NCBI RefSeq assembly: GCF_003932755.1
Contig: NZ_CP024202.1
Span: 2,604,001 to 2,668,000, forward strand
From: Methylomicrobium sp. wino1
GTDB taxonomy: Bacteria; Pseudomonadota; Gammaproteobacteria; Methylococcales; Methylomonadaceae
Length of the DNA: 64,000 nucleotides
Direction: 5' to 3'
The notes beneath the pieces are model-generated. The model had not been told where the DNA came from and did no database searches. It worked only from the letters and a program-made list of their open reading frames with translations. Shown here piece after piece: positions 27,078 through 36,071 of this stretch (position 1 is the stretch's first letter; every line of letters begins with the position of its first letter). Both the position numbers and the translations under genes were made by a program.

Positions 27078-28241
27078 ATGATCGTCCGATCTTTATTGGT
27101 AGGTATTAGTATGCTGTCGTTGACTGTCTTTGTTGCACAAGCCGAACAAAAACAGGAAATTGAAATCGTCTACTTCACCCAAGAAAAAACGGCTCCGCCG
27201 GCCCTATCGAATCTTGATCCGTTTATTCGGGACAAGGGCGAACTCGGAGCCGAACTGGCGATCGAGGATAACAACACTACCGGACAGTTTACCGGTCAAT
27301 TATACAAACTGAACAAAGTTATCGTGCCGATCGACGGCGATGTCGCACGGGAATTTAACGACAAAATAGCCGGGAAATTTTCCTTTGTTGTCGCCAATTT
27401 GCCGGCCGATGATTTACTGAAAATCATCAATGCGAATAAGCCGGAGCATACCTTGATTTTCGATGCGGGAACGACGGACGACAGTCTACGGCAGCGTTGC
27501 GCTAGCGATGTGCTGCATATCTTGCCGAGCCGCGCAATGCGAGCCGATGCCTTGGCTCAATATCTGTTGAAAAAGCGCTGGACCAAGTGGTTTTTGGTGA
27601 CCGGTGCGAGCGATGAAGATAAATTATTCGCCGCCGCGATCAAGCGATCGGCGAAGCGTTTCGGCATGAAAATCGTAGCCGAGAAAGCCTGGGATCATAC
27701 CTATGATGCACGACGAACCGCTCAATCGGATGTGCCGGTGTTCACGCAGGGCGTCGACTACGATATATTGGTTGTTGCCGACGAACAAGGTTTGTTCGGC
27801 GAATATCTGGATTACCGGACCTGGATTCCGAGACCTGTTGTCGGAACGCAAGGCTTGATCCCGACTTCATGGCATCGGACGCATGAACAATGGGGCGCGG
27901 TGCAAATTCAAAACCGTTTCAAAGAACAAAAGGGTCGCTGGATGGAAGAGGCGGATTACGGTGCTTATCTGGCGATTCGTGCCGTCGGGGAGGCCGCGAC
28001 CCGGACCCAATCGAGCCAACTAAACGATATCAAGCCTTATTTATTGAGCGACAAATTCGTGTTGCAAGGTTATAAAGGCAGGCCATTGTCGTTCCGGGCT
28101 TGGAATGGTCAGTTGAGACAGCCGGTGTTACTCGCGGCGCCACGATCCTTGGTTGCAGTCGCTCCGATCGAAGGTTTTTTACATCCGAAAACCGAATTGG
28201 ATACGCTGGGTTTTGATCAACCCGAAACCAAATGTAAGTAA
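27078..28241 (+). CDS. Substrate-binding protein of PQQ-associated ABC system
   Basis: A 388-residue periplasmic binding protein related to branched-chain amino-acid receptors. The start at 27078 is chosen because GGAG sits just upstream and the encoded N-terminus is a clean signal peptide (MIVRSLLVGISMLSLTVFVAQA, cut before EQK); an in-frame ATG at 26994 would spoil it. The mature domain has the type I periplasmic fold (AELAIEDNNTTGQFTGQLYKLN; FVVANLPADDLLKIINA). This gene, a YVTN propeller, an ABC ATPase and a permease form the set that recurs next to PQQ-dependent alcohol dehydrogenases in methylotrophs and pseudomonads. The ligand is unknown. The 284-bp region upstream contains no convincing gene. 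Confidence 0.85.
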   Translation: MIVRSLLVGISMLSLTVFVAQAEQKQEIEIVYFTQEKTAPPALSNLDPFIRDKGELGAELAIEDNNTTGQFTGQLYKLNKVIVPIDGDVAREFNDKIAGKFSFVVANLPADDLLKIINANKPEHTLIFDAGTTDDSLRQRCASDVLHILPSRAMRADALAQYLLKKRWTKWFLVTGASDEDKLFAAAIKRSAKRFGMKIVAEKAWDHTYDARRTAQSDVPVFTQGVDYDILVVADEQGLFGEYLDYRTWIPRPVVGTQGLIPTSWHRTHEQWGAVQIQNRFKEQKGRWMEEADYGAYLAIRAVGEAATRTQSSQLNDIKPYLLSDKFVLQGYKGRPLSFRAWNGQLRQPVLLAAPRSLVAVAPIEGFLHPKTELDTLGFDQPETKCK

Positions 28242-28253
28242 AAGGTAGAGACT

Positions 28254-29210
28254 ATGAAAAATATTTTATGGATTGTCGCGCTATGCGCTGCCGTTACGGC
28301 CCAAGCCGAAACGGTTTATGTCACACTGGAAAAAGACAATGCCTTGGCCATCGTCGATCCGATTGCCGGAACTTTAACTAAAACGGTTCCGGTTGGACAA
28401 AGACCTCGTGGTATTGCAATCGGCCCCGATAATAAGTTCCTTTACATAGCGACCAGCGACGACGATACGATTAAAATCATCGATGCCGAAACCCTTGAAG
28501 AAGTCGGACGATTGCCGTCCGGCGAGGATCCCGAAACCTTTGCGCTCAGTCCCGACGGCAGCCGTATGTTTGTATCGAACGAGGACGACAGTCAAGTTAC
28601 CGTGATCGATGTGCAAGAATGCAAAGCGATTAAGGAAATCAAGGTCGGCGTAGAGCCGGAAGGCATCGCGGCCAGTCCCGACGGTCGCTGGGTTATCAGC
28701 GCCTCGGAAACGACCAATATGCTGCACTGGATCGATACGGAGAGCCTTGCTATCGTCGATAACACGCTAGTCGACCCGCGCCCGCGGGCGTTGAGTTTTA
28801 CCGCAGACAGCAAATTCGTTTGGGCGACATCCGAAATGGCAGGGACTTTGACGATACTCGATGCGGAGACTCGGCAAATCATCAAGAATATTAAACTGGA
28901 AGTTCCGGGCGTGACTTTCGATAAGATTCAGCCGGTCGGCGTCGCGATCGACAAGGATAATCGTTGGGGCTATGTCGCACTGGGACCGGCGAACCGGGTC
29001 GCGGTGATCGACGCCAAGACTTACGAGATCGAAAAATTTCTGCTGGTTGGAGAAAGAGTCTGGAATCTGGCGTTCTCCCCCGATCAAAAACGGCTTTATA
29101 CGACCAACGGCGTCAGCAACGATATTTCGATCATCGACTTGGCTAGCCATAAAGTCACCAAATCGGTCGGAGTAGGGCGTTATCCCTGGGGAGTGGTCGC
29201 GAAGCCATGA
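28254..29210 (+). CDS. YVTN beta-propeller protein of PQQ-associated ABC system
   Basis: A 318-residue secreted beta-propeller. The signal peptide is MKNILWIVALCAAVTAQAE. About seven repeats follow, each with the family's pattern of a variable strand, a D-x-x-T loop and an SPDG or GPDN turn (IGPDNKFLYIATSDDDTIKIIDAETLEEVGRL; LSPDGSRMFVSNEDDSQVTVIDVQ; FSPDQKRLYTTNGVSNDISIIDL). Relatives are found beside PQQ-dependent alcohol dehydrogenases, where their role is unresolved; binding of a periplasmic component or a scaffold for the dehydrogenase is possible. It starts 12 bases after the binding-protein gene and overlaps the ATPase gene by 4 bases. Confidence 0.88.
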   Translation: MKNILWIVALCAAVTAQAETVYVTLEKDNALAIVDPIAGTLTKTVPVGQRPRGIAIGPDNKFLYIATSDDDTIKIIDAETLEEVGRLPSGEDPETFALSPDGSRMFVSNEDDSQVTVIDVQECKAIKEIKVGVEPEGIAASPDGRWVISASETTNMLHWIDTESLAIVDNTLVDPRPRALSFTADSKFVWATSEMAGTLTILDAETRQIIKNIKLEVPGVTFDKIQPVGVAIDKDNRWGYVALGPANRVAVIDAKTYEIEKFLLVGERVWNLAFSPDQKRLYTTNGVSNDISIIDLASHKVTKSVGVGRYPWGVVAKP

Positions 29211-29944
29211 ATTCGATCGCGTTGTCCGTCGAAGATTTAAGTTTTTCCTACAGCGGCAAAAAAGCGCTGGATAAGGTCGGCTTTTCGATACATCCCGGTG
29301 AATGTACGATTCTGCTCGGACCGAACGGCGCCGGAAAAAGTACCTTGTTTGCGTTAATTACAAGGCTTTACGATACGCGTTCCGGGCGTATTGAGCTGTC
29401 CGGCTTCGATGTCAAGAAACAAACGCGCAAGGCCTTGGCGATGTTGGGCGTGGTTTTTCAGCAAACCACGCTCGATATGGATCTGACGGTGATGCAGAAT
29501 TTGCGTTACCACACTGCCCTACACGGCATGAGGCGTAAAGTGGCGAAACAGCGTATACAGGAAGAGTTAGAGCGATTCGATATGTACGAGCGCCGTTTCG
29601 AAAAAATACGGCAACTCAACGGCGGGCACCGGCGGCGTGTCGAAATTGCCCGGGCGCTGTTGCATAAGCCGTCGCTGCTGTTGCTCGACGAACCGACGGT
29701 CGGACTCGATGTGCCGAGCCGCAAGGCGATCGTCGAACACGTTCATCAATTGGTCAAGGACGGGCAATTATCGGTGCTGTGGGCGACGCATCTTATCGAC
29801 GAAATTTATCCGGACGATCATTTGGTCGTGTTGCATCAAGGCCAAGTCAAGGCGAACGGCGCGATTCCCAAAGTTTTACAACAGACCGGCAAAGAGTCGA
29901 TTGACGAGGCGTTTTTTGCACTGACTCAAGGAGGACGAGCATGA
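29207..29944 (+). CDS. ABC transporter ATPase of PQQ-associated system
   Basis: A 245-residue ATP-binding subunit. Walker A is GPNGAGKST (residues about 39-47), the Q-loop VVFQQTTLD, Walker B LLLLDEPTVGLD and the switch His in WATHLIDEI. The usual LSGGQ signature reads LNGGHRRRVEIARALL, a departure that is typical of this subgroup rather than a defect. The ATG overlaps the propeller stop (ATGA) and its own stop overlaps the permease start. With one ATPase gene and one 6-helix permease gene, the working transporter would be a 2+2 assembly that more resembles ABC-2 exporters than importers, despite the binding protein in the operon. Confidence 0.9.
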   Translation: MNSIALSVEDLSFSYSGKKALDKVGFSIHPGECTILLGPNGAGKSTLFALITRLYDTRSGRIELSGFDVKKQTRKALAMLGVVFQQTTLDMDLTVMQNLRYHTALHGMRRKVAKQRIQEELERFDMYERRFEKIRQLNGGHRRRVEIARALLHKPSLLLLDEPTVGLDVPSRKAIVEHVHQLVKDGQLSVLWATHLIDEIYPDDHLVVLHQGQVKANGAIPKVLQQTGKESIDEAFFALTQGGRA

Positions 29945-30747
29945 GGATATTGCATTATTGGCGGGCGATGTGGGGCATTATCGGCCGCGAATTGTTGCGC
30001 TTCGTTAAGCAGCGCGAACGTTTTATTTCCGCCTTGGTTCGGCCCTTGCTCTGGTTGTTCGTGTTCGCGGCGGGGTTTCGCGCGGCGCTCGGTATCGCGA
30101 TTGCGCCTCCCTACGAAACCTATATTCTGTACGAGGTGTATATCACGCCCGGTCTGATCGGCATGATTCAATTATTCAACGGCATGCAAAGTTCGTTGTC
30201 GATGGTTTACGACCGCGAAATGGGCAGTATGCGGATTCTGATGGTCGCGCCGCTGCCGCGCTGGTTTCTGCTGTTTTGTAAGCTGATTGCCGGAACCGCC
30301 GTTTCGGTCTTGCAAGTCTATGTCTTTCTCGGCGTTGCCTGGCTGTATGAGATCGAGGCGCCGCTTGAAGGCTATCTGTGGGTATTGCCGGCCTTGTTGT
30401 TGTCCGGGATGATGCTCGGTGCGTTGGGCTTGTTGCTGTCGTCGTTCATCAAACAGTTGGAAAATTTTGCCGGCGTGATGAATTTCGTTATTTTTCCGAT
30501 GTTTTTCATGTCGACTGCGCTATATCCACTTTGGAAAATTAAGGAGTCCAGCGAATTGCTGCATGATATCGCCCAGTACAATCCGTTTTCGCAAGCGGTG
30601 GAATTGATTCGTTTTGCGTTGTACAACCAATTCAATCAAGAGGCTTTTATCTACACACTATCGGCCTTTGTCATCTTCATGACGGCGGCCATACTCGGTT
30701 ATAACCCATCGAAAGGCATGATGACTCGAAAAGGAGGGGGCGCCTAA
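29941..30747 (+). CDS. ABC-2 type permease of PQQ-associated system
   Basis: A 268-residue membrane subunit of the ABC-2 class. The amphipathic N-terminus ([36 protein letters not shown]) leads into TM1, followed by about five further helices ([69 protein letters not shown]). The conserved cytoplasmic loop [20 protein letters not shown] contacts the ATPase. This is the last gene of the PQQ-linked set. It shares one base with the start of rfbB (TAATG), so the nucleotide-sugar gene is translated from the same mRNA. Confidence 0.88.
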   Translation: MRILHYWRAMWGIIGRELLRFVKQRERFISALVRPLLWLFVFAAGFRAALGIAIAPPYETYILYEVYITPGLIGMIQLFNGMQSSLSMVYDREMGSMRILMVAPLPRWFLLFCKLIAGTAVSVLQVYVFLGVAWLYEIEAPLEGYLWVLPALLLSGMMLGALGLLLSSFIKQLENFAGVMNFVIFPMFFMSTALYPLWKIKESSELLHDIAQYNPFSQAVELIRFALYNQFNQEAFIYTLSAFVIFMTAAILGYNPSKGMMTRKGGGA

Positions 30748-31814
30748 TGCAACACAAAACAATTTTGGTAACCGGCGGTGCCGGTTTCATCGGCGGCAAT
30801 TTCGTCCGCCGCTTAGTGGAAAAAGGCGGTAGCAAAGTCATCAATCTGGATGCCTTGACCTACGCCGGTAATTTGGAAACCCTGGCGGATTTGGATGGTA
30901 ACGACAATCATCGTTTCGTGCTCGGGTCGATCGGCGACAAAAGCCTGGTCGATTATTTGTTGGTGCGTTATCAACCCGATGCCATCGTCAATTTCGCGGC
31001 CGAAAGCCATGTCGACCGATCTATCGACAGCCCCGGTGCGTTTATTCAGACCAATGTGGTCGGTACTTATGGCTTGCTTGAATCGGCCAAGAATTATTGG
31101 CGGCAACTCGATAGCGAAGACCGGCAAAATTTTCGGTTTCTCCATGTCTCGACCGATGAAGTCTACGGGTCACTGGGCGCGGAGGGCAAATTTACCGAGC
31201 AAACGCCTTATCAACCGAACTCGCCGTATTCGGCGTCGAAGGCCGCCTCCGATCATTTGGTCAGAGCTTATCATCACACATACGATTTTCCAGTACTGAC
31301 GACCAATTGCTCGAACAACTACGGACCTTATCAATTTCCGGAAAAATTGATTCCGTTAATGATCTTGAACGCGCTTAGCGGAAAGTCCTTGCCGATTTAC
31401 GGGGCCGGACTGAATGTGCGCGATTGGTTGTATGTCGAGGATCATTGCCGCGCGATCCAGACCGTGCTCGAAAAAGGCCGTATCGGTGAGGTTTACAATA
31501 TCGGTGGCAACAATGAAAAAACCAACCTGGAAGTCGTCGAAACGATTTGCGCCGTGCTCGACGAATTAATACCGGATTCGAATTTCAGGCCGCATAGAAA
31601 TTTGATGCAATTCGTTCAGGATCGTCCCGGACATGATCTGCGTTATGCGATCGATGCCGGTAAAATCAAACGCGAATTGGGTTGGGAGCCGCAAGAAACC
31701 TTCGAAACCGGTCTGCGAAAAACCGTGCAATGGTATCTCGATAATAAAGCCTGGTGGGCCAATGTATTGGACGGCAGTTACCGGGGCGAGAGACTGGGAC
31801 TGCAGAATCTTTGA
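30747..31814 (+). CDS. rfbB: dTDP-glucose 4,6-dehydratase
   Basis: A 355-residue short-chain dehydrogenase of the extended class that converts dTDP-glucose to dTDP-4-keto-6-deoxyglucose, the second step of dTDP-rhamnose formation. It shows the NAD-binding [14 protein letters not shown] (residues 8-21), the catalytic region [14 protein letters not shown] (Thr with the Asp-Glu pair) and the YxxxK motif in [12 protein letters not shown], plus [20 protein letters not shown]. Length matches RfbB/RmlB (about 355). No rfbA, rfbC or rfbD is adjacent, so the rest of the pathway must be elsewhere. The one-base overlap with the ABC permease gene is unusual for an LPS-sugar gene. Confidence 0.95.
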   Translation: MQHKTILVTGGAGFIGGNFVRRLVEKGGSKVINLDALTYAGNLETLADLDGNDNHRFVLGSIGDKSLVDYLLVRYQPDAIVNFAAESHVDRSIDSPGAFIQTNVVGTYGLLESAKNYWRQLDSEDRQNFRFLHVSTDEVYGSLGAEGKFTEQTPYQPNSPYSASKAASDHLVRAYHHTYDFPVLTTNCSNNYGPYQFPEKLIPLMILNALSGKSLPIYGAGLNVRDWLYVEDHCRAIQTVLEKGRIGEVYNIGGNNEKTNLEVVETICAVLDELIPDSNFRPHRNLMQFVQDRPGHDLRYAIDAGKIKRELGWEPQETFETGLRKTVQWYLDNKAWWANVLDGSYRGERLGLQNL

Positions 31815-31872
31815 TTTTGCTAAAGATTAATTCTAGATTTGGCAGTTTAACCATGAAGCACATGAACCTAAA

Positions 31873-31975
31873 AAGAGCAGTTTGAGGCTTCCCCAAGCCG
31901 GTGTAAGTGTTGTAGACCCTTCATGCTTCGACTGGGCTCAGCACGAACGGTCTACAACACTTGCCAACTGCTCTT
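31873..31975. repeat. Palindromic element H downstream of rfbB
   Basis: A 103-bp element with nested inverted repeats: outer AAGAGCAGTT / AACTGCTCTT (31873-31882, 31966-31975) and inner perfect 14-bp AAGTGTTGTAGACC / GGTCTACAACACTT (31905-31918, 31949-31962). The apex is GCTTCGACTGGGCTCAGCAC, a motif common in bacterial intergenic repeats. It could fold into a long hairpin in RNA and may act as a 3' end for the rfbB transcript, but no T-tract follows. Confidence 0.6.
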
Positions 31976-32055
31976 ACTGTGAAAGTTCGTAGATTTGGAC
32001 TCTTCTAATTTTTTGATAGTCGAAGCTCGATAGAGAGCATGTCGGTTCCGAAGAG

Positions 32056-32272
32056 GGCGCGGTTGCTCGATCGACAGGCGTCGGCGGCAGGGCAGATTTT
32101 TGCTCCTGCAAAATCTGCATTCATGCCATCCATGGCAATCAGATTCCGACGTCGAGCCTACAGGGACGTATTCACCCAGCACCTAAATTCCATAGCCCAT
32201 TGGCTATGGTTAACTATCTTGGATAATTTAGGTGCTGGGTTCACGGCGTCCTGTCGGGCGAGTGACCGCGCC
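32056..32272. repeat. Dispersed element family D, copy 1 (with nested E)
   Basis: Bounded by inverted ends (GGCGCGGTTGCTCGATCGAC at the left; GGGCGAGTGACCGCGCC at the right). It shares the core GGCGTCGGCGGCAGGG ... GACGTCGAGCCTACA ... CGGCGTCCTGTC with copies at 38194-38372 (inverted) and 54284-54467. It is interrupted by element E. Together with element H it accounts for most of the 640-bp gap between rfbB and the Sel1 gene. Confidence 0.7.
32176..32239. repeat. Element E inserted in repeat D, with 5-bp target duplication
   Basis: A 64-bp palindromic insert, CCAGCACCTAAATT ... AATTTAGGTGCTGG, flanked on both sides by TTCAC (32171-32175 and 32240-32244). The uninterrupted sequence TATTCACGGCGTCC is found in family D copy 2 (reverse complement of the 38260s), so the duplication can be read directly. 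A degenerate relative sits inside repeat C copy 1. Confidence 0.7.
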
Positions 32273-32457
32273 CTCCGCCACCCAAGAACTTTCATTTGCC
32301 AGGGCGATGGCAAGGCCTTCATGAACGTTAGGTTAAATAATCCTCCCCAGCAGAAAAACGACTACGCATATTTTTAAGCTCGGAGTATTCCGGAGCTACC
32401 TACTTTACGAAACGACTTAATTTTTTCCAAACATGAAGTATGACCGAGGAAATAGAC

Positions 32458-33612
32458 ATGGCTGAACGATTGCCCTCTGTCAATGTACAGCGCAATCTCT
32501 CATCCCCTTTTTCGTTATCGACAAGCATGGTCGGGCGCGGATTGGAGGCCATCCGTAACGCTCCAGCCAATGAGCCTGAGGTCAATATGGACGAGCGTTA
32601 CCGCTTAGCCCGCGGCAGTTATAATCGAATTACCGATGACGGCAATGAGATCCGATTTAACTGCGATGCGACGACTAACGTCATTCACGGCAAAGAAAGT
32701 GAATCGTTCCGACCCTTGTTTTCGATGAGGCAGCAGCTGAAACAAGATTTCTCGACGTTCCAAGAATTAGCCGATCAAGGTTACGGCAAGGCCTATTTTC
32801 CGCTTGCGAGAATGTATTTGGGCGGACAAGGAATTCCTCGAAATGCCGATAAAGCCGAATATTATATGCGCATGGCGTTCAACTGGTGTACAGCCCATCA
32901 AACGCTTGCCGATCCGGAAATTTGGATGGATTTGGCCGAGATGTACGGCAACGGTTTTGGCATTGAACAGAATCCGGTTCAGTCATTGTCATGGTGCCGC
33001 AAGGCTGCTGAAGCAGGCCTAGCCGGTGCTCAATATAATTTGGGTTTAAAAATCGAATACGGATTAGGCATCAAGCAGGATGCGATTCAGGCCGTTTTTT
33101 GGTACCACAAGGCGGCCGATCAAGGCTATGCCGGGGCACAATGCAACCTTGGTCTGAATTACGAATGCGGTTACGGGGTCGAGAAAGATCCAGTGCAGGC
33201 GGCATTCTGGTACCGCCGCGCAGCCGAGCAAGGCTACGCTTATGCGCAAATCGAATTGGGGGCACTCTATGAGTTCGGTGTCGGTGTGGCGCAAGACGGC
33301 GAGCAAACAGCGTTTTGGTATCGAAAAGCGGCCGAGCAAGGTCATCCTTATGGGCAAGATTTTTTAGGCGAATTGTATTGGGCCGGCTTTGGTATGGCGC
33401 AAGATTATGAACAGGCCGTTTTTTGGTATCGACAAGCCGCCGAGCAAGGCGCGCCGAGGGCGCAAGATATGCTGCGTCGAGTTTATCCGAACGGTCCGGC
33501 AATTGAATCCATCGACCAGCAAGCCTTGTATTGGTATCGTAAAATTGCCAGGCGAGGGCATGTGAAAACGCAAGAATTTCTGTCGAGATTCGGCATCAAT
33601 TGGAAGAATTGA
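32458..33612 (+). CDS. Sel1-like repeat protein
   Basis: A 384-residue protein dominated by Sel1-type (TPR-like) repeats, roughly seven or eight of about 36 residues from residue 105 to the end, with units such as AFWYRKAAEQGHPYGQDFLGELYWAGFGMAQD. The first 100 residues are non-repetitive and polar. No signal peptide is seen, so a cytoplasmic scaffold role is likely. I place the start at 32458, preceded by GAGGAA; an in-frame ATG at 32440 is possible. The next gene begins 2 bases after the stop and encodes a J-domain protein, followed by a P-loop ATPase. Sel1 proteins commonly bridge partners in signalling or protein-quality pathways, which fits this neighbourhood. Confidence 0.85.
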   Translation: MAERLPSVNVQRNLSSPFSLSTSMVGRGLEAIRNAPANEPEVNMDERYRLARGSYNRITDDGNEIRFNCDATTNVIHGKESESFRPLFSMRQQLKQDFSTFQELADQGYGKAYFPLARMYLGGQGIPRNADKAEYYMRMAFNWCTAHQTLADPEIWMDLAEMYGNGFGIEQNPVQSLSWCRKAAEAGLAGAQYNLGLKIEYGLGIKQDAIQAVFWYHKAADQGYAGAQCNLGLNYECGYGVEKDPVQAAFWYRRAAEQGYAYAQIELGALYEFGVGVAQDGEQTAFWYRKAAEQGHPYGQDFLGELYWAGFGMAQDYEQAVFWYRQAAEQGAPRAQDMLRRVYPNGPAIESIDQQALYWYRKIARRGHVKTQEFLSRFGINWKN

Positions 33613-33614
33613 TA

Positions 33615-34364
33615 ATGCTACCGGAAGAACAAGAACTCAACCGCTTGGAGACCGAAGAAGCCGAGCTCGAAGAACAGGTCGCATCCGTTGAGTTAGCGCT
33701 GGAAACGTTAAAAACCGAAATGTCGCAATTTCATTATCGCTATTACCGACTGGTGGGTTATTTGTATGTCGAAATGGATGAGTTGGATGTTCGAATTGTA
33801 TCCGAAGAGGCCGAGCGCTATCCCCACAATATCGAGTTGCAAAAGCAGGTTCATGACGCCGAGCAGCAAGCGCGGCGATCGGCTGAAGAAGCCGGTTTAA
33901 CCGAAAGCCAAGTGCCACCCACCGAAATCACGCCGGAAATCAAACAAGCCTACCGTAAAGCGACCAAGCTGATGCACCCCGACCGCGCCACTAACGAGAT
34001 CGAGCGAGAACGTCGCACGATCATGATGGCCCGCGTCAATCGTGCCTACGAAACCGGCGACTTGGCGGCAATCGAACAATTGATTATAAACTTCGGCCAA
34101 GATTCGGAAGCCGTCGAAGGCAGCGATACCGGCGCACGCTTGGTTAAAGTGATTCGCCGTATCGCACAATTGCGCCGGCGTTTGTCCGAAGCCGAACAGG
34201 AACTAAGCGAACAAAAGAAAACGGAATTATACGAATTGATGGCTACGGTCGGCGAGGCCGAAGCGAACGGCGAAGACCCGCTCGGCGACTTGGCCAGGCA
34301 ATTGACCCGGCATATCAACGAGCGAAAGATTCGTTTGGAATTGTTGTGTCAACCGGCGAATTAA
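33615..34364 (+). CDS. J-domain protein with coiled-coil segments
   Basis: A 249-residue protein with an N-terminal coiled coil (LNRLETEEAELEEQVASVELALETLKTEM), a J-domain-like core at residues about 108-155 (EIKQAYRKATKLMHPDRATNEIERERRTIMMARVNRAYETGD) and a second coiled coil (RIAQLRRRLSEAEQELSEQKKTEL). The HPD motif that stimulates Hsp70 ATPase is intact at residues 121-123. The start at 33615 (ATG) is preferred to a TTG at 33600 within the previous gene. It lies between the Sel1 gene (2-bp gap) and a P-loop ATPase gene (23-bp gap), and probably recruits DnaK to a shared client or complex. Confidence 0.8.
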   Translation: MLPEEQELNRLETEEAELEEQVASVELALETLKTEMSQFHYRYYRLVGYLYVEMDELDVRIVSEEAERYPHNIELQKQVHDAEQQARRSAEEAGLTESQVPPTEITPEIKQAYRKATKLMHPDRATNEIERERRTIMMARVNRAYETGDLAAIEQLIINFGQDSEAVEGSDTGARLVKVIRRIAQLRRRLSEAEQELSEQKKTELYELMATVGEAEANGEDPLGDLARQLTRHINERKIRLELLCQPAN

Positions 34365-34387
34365 GCGCTAATTGAAGGGGGACGTTT

Positions 34388-35143
34388 ATGATCGATTGGA
34401 ATCAAACTCATGCCGCTATTTGGCGGCCCCGGAAAGAATGCCTGCGGCCGGTCAAACAACTGGATGCGATTCGGCTCGGCGATTTGCTTGGTATCGATCG
34501 GCAAAAGCAATGTTTGATCGACAATACCGAGCGCTTTTTAGCGGGGAAACCGGCCAATAACGCCTTGCTCTGGGGTGCGCGAGGCACCGGTAAATCGTCA
34601 TTGATCAAAGCCTTGCTCAATGAATACATGGGCCGCGGTCTGCGCGTCATTGAAGTGGACAAACAAGATTTGATCGATCTGCCCGAAATCGTCGACGACA
34701 TTCGCGAACAAGAGCAGCGGTTCATCGTCTATTGCGACGATCTTTCCTTCGAAGCCGATAACAGCTTGTATACCGCGCTGAAGAGCGTCATGGAAGGTTC
34801 CATCGAATTGCCGCCGGAAAATGTATTGCTCTACGCCACATCGAACCGGCGTCATTTGATGCCGGAGCAGTTGCGCGACAATCTCGATACCCGCTTAGTC
34901 GACGGCGAGGTTCATTATTCCGATGCGGTCGAACAAAAAATATCGCTCTCCGACCGCTTCGGCGTGTGGCTATCGTTTTACCCGCCGAATACCGAAACCT
35001 TTCTGGAAATCGTCGATAGTCTGTTTACCGGTTTCGAGGGTAACCGCGAACAATTACATCAAAAAGCCCTGGAGTTTGCCAAGCTCAGGGCATCGAAAAG
35101 CGGCCGAACCGCGAAGCAGTTTTACAATGCAAATAGTGAATGA
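34388..35143 (+). CDS. P-loop ATPase, DUF815-like AAA family
   Basis: A 251-residue AAA-type ATPase. Walker A is LLWGARGTGKSSLIKALL (residues about 60-77), Walker B FIVYCDDLSFEADN (residues about 114-127), and sensor 1 is in NVLLYATSNRRHLMPE. The DNL.TRLVDGEVHYSDAVEQKISLSDRFGVWLSFYPP segment with an Arg finger-like residue is characteristic of the DUF815 family. A good ribosome-binding site (AAGGGGGA) precedes the start. The family's role is not well established. In this operon, behind Sel1 and J-domain genes, it may act in a chaperone-like remodelling complex. Confidence 0.85.
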   Translation: MIDWNQTHAAIWRPRKECLRPVKQLDAIRLGDLLGIDRQKQCLIDNTERFLAGKPANNALLWGARGTGKSSLIKALLNEYMGRGLRVIEVDKQDLIDLPEIVDDIREQEQRFIVYCDDLSFEADNSLYTALKSVMEGSIELPPENVLLYATSNRRHLMPEQLRDNLDTRLVDGEVHYSDAVEQKISLSDRFGVWLSFYPPNTETFLEIVDSLFTGFEGNREQLHQKALEFAKLRASKSGRTAKQFYNANSE

Positions 35144-35249
35144 GAGAGCATCTGCTTTGGATGAAAACGGGTATTTGAATGTTTTTCGAACCGTTTTCGC
35201 AAAAACGATAATGTGTTAATCCTTTTGTCTTCTGAAAAGTCGCGTTTTC

Positions 35250-35951
35250 TCATGCCCGCGCGCAGACCCAAACGTCGACTCGTGTCGCACCGGCTTTTTT
35301 TAGCGCTCGTGCCAGTTCGGAAACGGTCGTGCCGGTGGTCATTACGTCATCGACGATTGCAATATGATCGAATCTTAGCGGTCCATTGACGGTAAATGCG
35401 TTTCTCATGTTTTTACGCCGTTCTTTGGCTGGCAAATCGATTTGGTGCGGCGTGTTGCGACTGCGAATGCAACAGTCGAGATCGATCGGTATCGCTAGTT
35501 CACGGCTTAGCGTGCGGGCAATTTCGATCGACTGATTAAAACCGCGTTCCCGATAGCGGCGAGGGTGCAACGGTACCGGTACCAGGCAGTCGGGCATTTC
35601 GGCGGATATTTTCAAGTAGTCCGCCATCAACAATCCCAGCAGCCGCGCATTTTTGAATTGGCGGCGAAATTTCAATCCCGATATTAAAAAACGGATAGCG
35701 CTTTGGTGTTTGAAAGGCGCATGCGTTTCGTCGAAGCCGGGCATGCGTTTTTGACAATCGCCGCATAATATCGGCCCGGTCGGCGCGTGTTCGAATGGAA
35801 GGCCGCAGCGGTAACAGCAATAAGGGTTAGTGACCAGTAATTCCATGCAAGATTGACAAATATCCCTCGAAGCCTGTCCCGGATTGCCGCATAAAATGCA
35901 GGTGGGCGGCAATAAGTAATTCTGTATAATATCGAACCAGTTGTTTACCAT
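35250..35951 (-). CDS. comF: ComF family amidophosphoribosyltransferase-like protein
   Basis: A 233-residue ComF-type protein (also called GntX in enterics). The N-terminal zinc-finger region carries Cys pairs ([45 protein letters not shown]). The C-terminal phosphoribosyltransferase fold has the PRPP-binding loop [17 protein letters not shown] (residues about 196-212). In competent bacteria ComF acts in DNA uptake, and elsewhere it is linked to use of DNA as a nutrient or to replication restart. I chose the start at 35951 since the longer form would run far into the bioB leader. It is transcribed divergently from bioB across a 120-bp spacer. Confidence 0.88.
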   Translation of the reverse strand: MVNNWFDIIQNYLLPPTCILCGNPGQASRDICQSCMELLVTNPYCCYRCGLPFEHAPTGPILCGDCQKRMPGFDETHAPFKHQSAIRFLISGLKFRRQFKNARLLGLLMADYLKISAEMPDCLVPVPLHPRRYRERGFNQSIEIARTLSRELAIPIDLDCCIRSRNTPHQIDLPAKERRKNMRNAFTVNGPLRFDHIAIVDDVMTTGTTVSELARALKKAGATRVDVWVCARA

Positions 35952-36071
35952 TTTAAGATAATCAGGTTGACAAGTAGAGGTCGTTGGGAAAGTAAGTTGG
36001 CGCTTGATACTTGCGGAACTCGACAAATGCCTGATTGGTATCGCTTACTTTTAAATTCGGAGATTAACAGA

